A stretch of DNA of 64,000 nucleotides from Erysipelotrichaceae bacterium (lineage in GTDB: Bacteria; Bacillota_I; Bacilli_A; Erysipelotrichales; Erysipelotrichaceae): positions 1 to 64,000 of the forward strand of contig JAFOLW010000030.1 of the NCBI GenBank assembly GCA_017419165.1, given 5' to 3'. The notes under the pieces were generated by a model. The model had not been told where the DNA came from. It worked only from the letters and a program-made list of their open reading frames with translations, and searched no databases. Positions 59,770-64,000 of this stretch are shown here, piece after piece (the stretch's first letter is position 1; each line of letters starts with the position of its first letter). The position numbers and the translations under genes are program-made.

Positions 59770-61479
59770 ATGTTTTTAAAAGGAATAGCTACTTCAGCTG
59801 GTATTGCCATCGGTAAAGTCTACAAGCTTGAGCAGCCGAACATCGTCATTTCTACGGAAAAGAAAGACACGGAAGCTGAACTCAAGGTATTCGAAGACGC
59901 ACTGAATAAGACGATCAGTGACATCGAGCAGATCAAGGAAAGAGCCAGCGCAACATTGGCTCCGGAAGAACTGGCGATCTTTGATGCCCACCTGATGATG
60001 GTCCAAGACCCTGAATACAAGGATCAGATCATCAACATGATCAAAGACGGTTCCAATGCGGATCAGGCGACCAAAACAGTCTCCGACATGATGGTCGGCA
60101 TGTTTGAATCGATGGATGATGCCTACTTCAAAGAAAGAGCCGCCGATATCAAGGATGTTTCTTTCAGGCTCTTGTGCAATATCCTCGGTCTGACTATTCC
60201 TGATCTGACAGCGATCGACGAGGAAGTCATCATCGTTGCGGAAGAGATGACTCCGTCCGATACGGCTCAGCTGAACAAAAAATACTCGCTCGGTTTCGTT
60301 ACGGAGATCGGCGGCAAGACTTCTCATGCGGCGATCATGGCGGTCGCTTTGGGCCTTCCGGCTGTCGTCGGCTGCACAGGCATCATGTCTTCCTGCAAAC
60401 ACGGTGACAAGATCATCCTGGATGCCAAAGAAGGCGATGTCATCATCAATCCGACAGAAGAAGAACTCAAGGAGTATGAAGAGAAGCGCGTGAAATTCCT
60501 TGAGGAAAAGGCAGCTTTACAGGTACTTCTCGACAAACCTTCGATCACGGTCGACGGTCATCAGGTCGAACTGGTCGCCAATATCGGTTCTCCGAAAGAC
60601 ATGGACAATGTCATCGCCAACGGCGCGGAGGGTGTCGGTCTGTACCGTACGGAATTCCTTTACATGGAATCCACGGATGACTTCCCGACTGAAGAAGACC
60701 AGTACAATGCGTATAAAGTCGTTCTGGAAAGAGCGGAAGGCAAGAGAGTCGTCGTCAGGACTTTGGATATCGGCGGTGACAAGAAGCTTCCATATTTTGA
60801 ATTCGATCCTGAGATGAACCCGTTCTTAGGCTACCGTGCGATCCGTCTGTGCCTGGACAGAAAAGATATCTTCAAGACACAAGTCAGAGCATTATTGAGA
60901 GCTTCCGTTTACGGCAAGCTGGCGATCATGTTCCCGATGATCGCGACGATCGATGAGTTCAGATCCGCAAAACAGTTCGTCCTGGATACGAAGGAAGAAC
61001 TCAAGGCGGAAGGTGTTGCCGTATCCGACAATATCGAGATCGGTATGATGGTCGAGATCCCGGCTTCCGCAGTCCTGGCAGATGAATTCGCAAAATACGC
61101 CGACTTCTTCTCCATCGGTACCAATGACCTGATCCAGTACTCTATGGCTGCCGACAGAATGTCCGAGAAGGTCGCATACCTCTATCAGCCGCTGAACCCG
61201 GCGATCCTGAGACTGGTCAAGATGACGATCGACGGTGCACATTCACAAGGCAGATGGTGCGGTATGTGCGGTGAGATGGGCGGCGATCCGATGGCTGCTC
61301 CGGTACTGCTCGGCCTGGGCTTGGATGAATTCTCCATGTCCGCTTCCAAGATCCTTCCTACCAGAAAGATCATCACTTCCCTCAACAAGAAGGAAATGGA
61401 AGAACTTGCCAATAAGGCAGTCAAATGTCATACCGAATCCGAGGTCACGGCTTTAGTCAAAGAAGTCCTCAGCAAATAA
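59770..61479 (+). CDS. ptsI: Phosphoenolpyruvate--protein phosphotransferase (Enzyme I)
   Basis: Enzyme I starts the PTS by taking phosphate from PEP onto a histidine and passing it to HPr. The 569-residue protein has the active site GGKTSHAAIMA (His186). The PEP-binding C-terminal part has GAEGVGLYRTEFLYM, TLDIGGDKKLPYF and DFFSIGTNDLIQYSMAADR. No ptsH is next to it. AGAGAGGA precedes the ATG. Via HPr it also feeds the CcpA system seen at 37760. Confidence 0.96.
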   Translation: MFLKGIATSAGIAIGKVYKLEQPNIVISTEKKDTEAELKVFEDALNKTISDIEQIKERASATLAPEELAIFDAHLMMVQDPEYKDQIINMIKDGSNADQATKTVSDMMVGMFESMDDAYFKERAADIKDVSFRLLCNILGLTIPDLTAIDEEVIIVAEEMTPSDTAQLNKKYSLGFVTEIGGKTSHAAIMAVALGLPAVVGCTGIMSSCKHGDKIILDAKEGDVIINPTEEELKEYEEKRVKFLEEKAALQVLLDKPSITVDGHQVELVANIGSPKDMDNVIANGAEGVGLYRTEFLYMESTDDFPTEEDQYNAYKVVLERAEGKRVVVRTLDIGGDKKLPYFEFDPEMNPFLGYRAIRLCLDRKDIFKTQVRALLRASVYGKLAIMFPMIATIDEFRSAKQFVLDTKEELKAEGVAVSDNIEIGMMVEIPASAVLADEFAKYADFFSIGTNDLIQYSMAADRMSEKVAYLYQPLNPAILRLVKMTIDGAHSQGRWCGMCGEMGGDPMAAPVLLGLGLDEFSMSASKILPTRKIITSLNKKEMEELANKAVKCHTESEVTALVKEVLSK

Positions 61480-61484
61480 GCGAT

Positions 61485-61511
61485 AAAGGCGTCTGAAAAG
61501 ACGCCTTTTTT
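61485..61511 (+). terminator. ptsI terminator
   Basis: AAAGGCGTCT (61485-61494), GAAA loop, AGACGCCTTT (61499-61508) and T-run. Confidence 0.93.
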
Positions 61512-61526
61512 CATGAACATATTATT

Positions 61527-61554
61527 TTGCAAATACAGGGAAACGTATTAAAAT
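61527..61554 (+). promoter_or_regulatory. yebC-like gene promoter
   Basis: TTGCAA (61527-61532), 16 bp, TAAAAT (61549-61554). A normal leader with TGAGGTG before ATG 61588. Confidence 0.65.
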
Positions 61555-61587
61555 AAAGAAGTAAAAATTATTGAATGAGGTGAATTT

Positions 61588-62307
61588 ATGGGAAGAGCGC
61601 ATGAAGTAAGAGCTGCGGCAATGGCTAAGACCGCCGCAATGAAATCAAAAGTTTATTCAAGATACGGCAAGGAGATCTATATTGCCGCAAAATCCGGCGT
61701 TCCCGATCCGGACATGAACCTCGCATTAAGATCCAAGATCAAAGAAGCCAAAGCCAACCAGGTCCCTGCTGATGTCATCAAAAGAGCGATCGAAAAGGCC
61801 AAAGGCGGAACAGGCGAATCTTATGATTCTCTGAGATATGAAGGCTTCGGCCCCGGCGCTGCCACGATCATCATCGACTGCCTGACGGACAATTCCAACA
61901 GAACGGTCGCTGCGATGAACCAGTGTTTCAACAAGTCTCACTGCAAGATGGGTGTCAAGGGTTCGGTCTCTTTCAACTACGATAACCTTGGCGTATTGAG
62001 CTTCAAATATGAAGATGAAGATACGATGCTGGATACCCTGATCAATGCGGATGTCGATGTCAATGATATCGAAGTTGAAGACGGTGAGATGACTGTCTAT
62101 GTCGTACCGAGCGACCTTCACAAAGCCCAGGAAGCGATCGACGCTTTGATCCCGGATTGCGAGTATTCCGTCTGTGCGATCAAGATGCTGCCGCAGGAAT
62201 ATGTCACATTGACCGATGAACATGACAAAGAAATGTGGCAGAGACTTCTCGACAATCTCGACCAGGTCGAAGATGTTCAGGAAGTCTACCATAACGTCGA
62301 GATGTAA
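61588..62307 (+). CDS. YebC/PmpR-family protein
   Basis: This 239-residue protein is of the YebC family: GRAHEVRAAAMAKTAAMKSKVYSRYG at the N-terminus (core RAHEVRAAAMAKTAAMKS), NQVPADVIKRAIEKAKGG, and YEGFGPGAATIIIDCLTDNSNRT. Members act as transcription regulators or, as more recent work suggests, in translation of difficult (proline-rich) sequences. It is of the YeeN-like subgroup by its N-terminus. It is monocistronic, facing a lipoprotein gene. Confidence 0.9.
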   Translation: MGRAHEVRAAAMAKTAAMKSKVYSRYGKEIYIAAKSGVPDPDMNLALRSKIKEAKANQVPADVIKRAIEKAKGGTGESYDSLRYEGFGPGAATIIIDCLTDNSNRTVAAMNQCFNKSHCKMGVKGSVSFNYDNLGVLSFKYEDEDTMLDTLINADVDVNDIEVEDGEMTVYVVPSDLHKAQEAIDALIPDCEYSVCAIKMLPQEYVTLTDEHDKEMWQRLLDNLDQVEDVQEVYHNVEM

Positions 62308-62328
62308 TGAACTGAATAAAACGATTTG

Positions 62329-62354
62329 AAAAGCGACGGTGTTCCGTCGCTTTT
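62329..62354. terminator. Bidirectional terminator yebC / lipoprotein gene
   Basis: AAAAGCGACGG (62329-62339) pairs with CCGTCGCTTTT (62344-62354) around TGTT. It is suited to both strands. Confidence 0.9.
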
Positions 62355-62361
62355 ATCATGT

Positions 62362-62946
62362 TTATCCTTTTTTGAGGGGCTCTTCATCGGACCAGACCAG
62401 AGAAAGATCGGATCGTTTTCCTTCCCGGTTTTCTTCAAGGGCTTTTTCAAATTCGTCTTCCGTCTCAAAATGAGTATCGCTCAGGAAACAGAAACGCCGC
62501 AAGAAGATCCGGTCTGAGGAATCTGCCGTTTCACTGAACTGTGTCTCATAATAATACAGATACTTCCCGAAAACGTCCTGTACCGGTGCGGAAGCATAGG
62601 CATCCCGGCTGTTGTCGCTGTATAAGGCGAAGCCGCCGTTTTCGCAGATCAGCAGCTCATAGATCACGTCGCCTTCGATCGTATAGCGGGCGATGAGGAT
62701 CTGATCGTTTTGTCCGTTGGAAACATGATCGTAGAAACTGTCCCAGACCTCTTTGTGCAAGAGCCCGCCGTTTGTGATGACGAAGATGTCTTCCCGTGTC
62801 TGCGGGTCATCGGGAAGGGAAGAAAACAGTTCTTCATAGCCTTCCTGAGAGGAAGGTATCTTGTCTTGCACGATCTCGATGAGTTCTTCTTTGCTGCATC
62901 CCGAAAGGCTCATGAGCAGGATGAACAGGATGATGATCTTTTTCAT
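62362..62946 (-). CDS. Predicted lipoprotein of unknown function
   Basis: This 194-residue protein has a lipoprotein signal (FILLMSLSGCSKEE, Cys17). The mature part is acidic, with aromatic-rich strands (FGKYLYYYETQF). GGAGAAAAC precedes the ATG at 62946, which is preferred over an ATG 24 nt upstream. No family is recognised. It lies 46 nt downstream of tmcAL on the same strand. Confidence 0.75.
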   Translation of the reverse strand: MKKIIILFILLMSLSGCSKEELIEIVQDKIPSSQEGYEELFSSLPDDPQTREDIFVITNGGLLHKEVWDSFYDHVSNGQNDQILIARYTIEGDVIYELLICENGGFALYSDNSRDAYASAPVQDVFGKYLYYYETQFSETADSSDRIFLRRFCFLSDTHFETEDEFEKALEENREGKRSDLSLVWSDEEPLKKG

Positions 62947-62992
62947 AGAGTTTTCTCCTTTGAATATCATCTCGAAAGATCCTTAAGGAAGG

Positions 62993-64000
62993 TCACGACT
63001 CATCTTCGAAAATGACCGGTCCCTGTAGCTGCCGCTTGATATAAGCGCTCGGGTCCTTCAAAAGGGAAGCATAGAGCAGATCGCTTTTGAGTTCGATCTG
63101 TTTATAAGGTTCGGGAGTGTTCTTGAACAAAGTGACGATTTCAAGATCTCCTTTCAGATCTTTGAGCAGTTTCCTGCCTTTGTCGTTGAAACCCAAGACG
63201 CGGATGTAGTCCGGATCTTCAAGACCTTCGGCTTCTTTCTTCGTGATATGAAGACAAAGCTGTAAGAGGATCCGCTGTATGCGGGACCGGGTATAACGGC
63301 GGGAGATCGAAGCGTTCACGAAGCCTTCGTAGTCGTCATGATGCAGCGCGTTTTGTTTCAGCAGATTCTCGATGCCTTCCGACATCAGGAAGATCTGCGA
63401 GAGCTCTTCCTTATCCATCGTGAACAGAAGCTTGCGTATATAAGGATACAGGTCTTTGTTGAACAAAGGCTCTTTGAATTCGATGTCGGTCGCCATCGAT
63501 ACGTCCTTGCCGTTGAGCAGAGCCTTCCGGATCGCGGTGGCGGATGCGATGACCTGAAGTTTCTCAGAGTGATAATCGTTGCTGCGCTGTATGCACAGCG
63601 GCCGGATGGAAGTGCCTTTCAACGCCTTGAGGTAGGCCACTGCCAGCAGGTCGTTGGGATACAGAGAACCGGCAAGCAGGCCATAGGACTTGGGATAGGA
63701 ATTGCCGTCATGCATCAGCTCCTTGAGCCTTGTGATATCGATCTCAAGATCGGCATATTTCTGCAGTTCTTCGAGATTGCCGGTCTCGGATCCGAAGACG
63801 AGTTCATCGATGCCGAGCCTGTTCAAAAGCCGGACGGCGCTTCTGCCGAAGACGTAGGCATTCTGACAGGTACATAAGAAGGGAAGCTCGATGACAAGGT
63901 CCACGCCATGGTTCAAGGCGGCTTTCGTCTTCTCGTATTTATCGATGATCGAGATGTCTCCGCGCTGGTTGAAATTGCCTGACATGCAGGCGATCAGCAC
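62993..64000 (-). CDS. tmcAL: tRNA(Met) cytidine acetate ligase TmcAL, 5' end outside window
   Basis: TmcAL makes ac4C34 in tRNA-Met from acetate and ATP (nucleotidyltransferase fold). The window holds 335 codons. They start in MSGNFNQRGDISIIDKYEKTKAAL, shortened here to its core MSGNFNQRGDISIIDK, followed by LVIELPF, which in full-length proteins begins near residue 40. So roughly the first 35 residues, including the HxxH-type ATP motif (YNPFHNGH), lie beyond position 64000. The C-terminal part is complete and ends at TGA 62995-62993. Confidence 0.88.
   Translation of the reverse strand: MLIACMSGNFNQRGDISIIDKYEKTKAALNHGVDLVIELPFLCTCQNAYVFGRSAVRLLNRLGIDELVFGSETGNLEELQKYADLEIDITRLKELMHDGNSYPKSYGLLAGSLYPNDLLAVAYLKALKGTSIRPLCIQRSNDYHSEKLQVIASATAIRKALLNGKDVSMATDIEFKEPLFNKDLYPYIRKLLFTMDKEELSQIFLMSEGIENLLKQNALHHDDYEGFVNASISRRYTRSRIQRILLQLCLHITKKEAEGLEDPDYIRVLGFNDKGRKLLKDLKGDLEIVTLFKNTPEPYKQIELKSDLLYASLLKDPSAYIKRQLQGPVIFEDES

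Noticed and set aside
1-64000. CRISPR arrays, tRNA genes, insertion sequences or prophage genes
   Set aside because: I read all intergenic regions and saw no regularly spaced repeats, cloverleaf sequences with CCA-type ends, transposases or phage proteins. A covariance or HMM search could still find a divergent case.

Overview
The window is chromosomal DNA of a low-to-moderate GC Gram-positive bacterium (Bacillota). Markers are CcpA, Rex, SepF, long-form HPF, Enzyme I, an Ami-type oligopeptide permease, two T-box riboswitches and many small lipoproteins. Several gene neighbourhoods match Bacillus: tsaE-tsaB-rimI-tsaD with an ABC-F gene, sepF-ileS, murC-ytxG-ytxH-ccpA-tyrS and ispH-cshB. The pyrophosphate-type phosphofructokinase and the overall mix suggest an Erysipelotrichia-like lineage; that placement is inference. 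No phage, IS element, CRISPR array or tRNA was seen.

Layout. 1-235: 5S rRNA with terminator. 264-9308: t6A tRNA modification genes (tsaE, tsaB and a rimI-tsaD fusion), rex, asnS, an ABC-F ATPase, tldD-tldE. 9609-16267: oligopeptide permease operon. 16426-19648: VanZ-like gene, PPi-dependent phosphofructokinase, asnA on the minus strand. 19737-25362: branched-chain amino acid (BCAA) ABC transporter operon behind a leader-peptide attenuator, ending in a CBS-ACT gene. 25412-31957: HAD phosphatase, sepF, T-box(Ile)-ileS, rlmI-like gene, NifU-like and PAP2-like genes, S1-domain protein. 32030-36757: envelope and lipoprotein genes, radC, an acidic protein, murC. 36841-45720: ytxG-ytxH-ccpA-tyrS, flippase, ispH, DEAD-box helicase, MATE transporter. 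45722-49216: rimO, ROK kinase, galactokinase. 49266-52401 (minus): tryptophan-type ABC transporter under a UGG T-box. 52441-57230: galactose-type (mgl) ABC transporter with a perfect cre site, a B-repeat membrane protein and a lipoprotein cyclophilin. 57341-64000: DUF2779 nuclease-like protein, hpf, ptsI, yebC, a lipoprotein and the truncated tmcAL.

Two regulatory themes stand out. First, the BCAA transporter is preceded by a 37-residue ORF rich in Val, Leu and Ile. It is followed by mutually exclusive RNA stems that end in an intrinsic terminator, which is classic ribosome-mediated attenuation in a phylum that usually uses T-boxes for this job. Second, at least twelve genes have a TATAAT-like box ending only 6-9 nt before the start codon and no Shine-Dalgarno sequence, often with an extended TGn element. 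These look like leaderless or near-leaderless mRNAs. They include rex, asnA, ispH, rlmI-like, cshB and two GTG-start genes.

Sugar control is visible too. A CcpA gene (37760), an Enzyme I gene (59770) and a cre site in the mgl promoter (52441) suggest that the galactose route (Mgl import, GalK, ROK kinase) is under catabolite control. All functions are assigned from recognisable motifs and gene order; no database or folding program was run.
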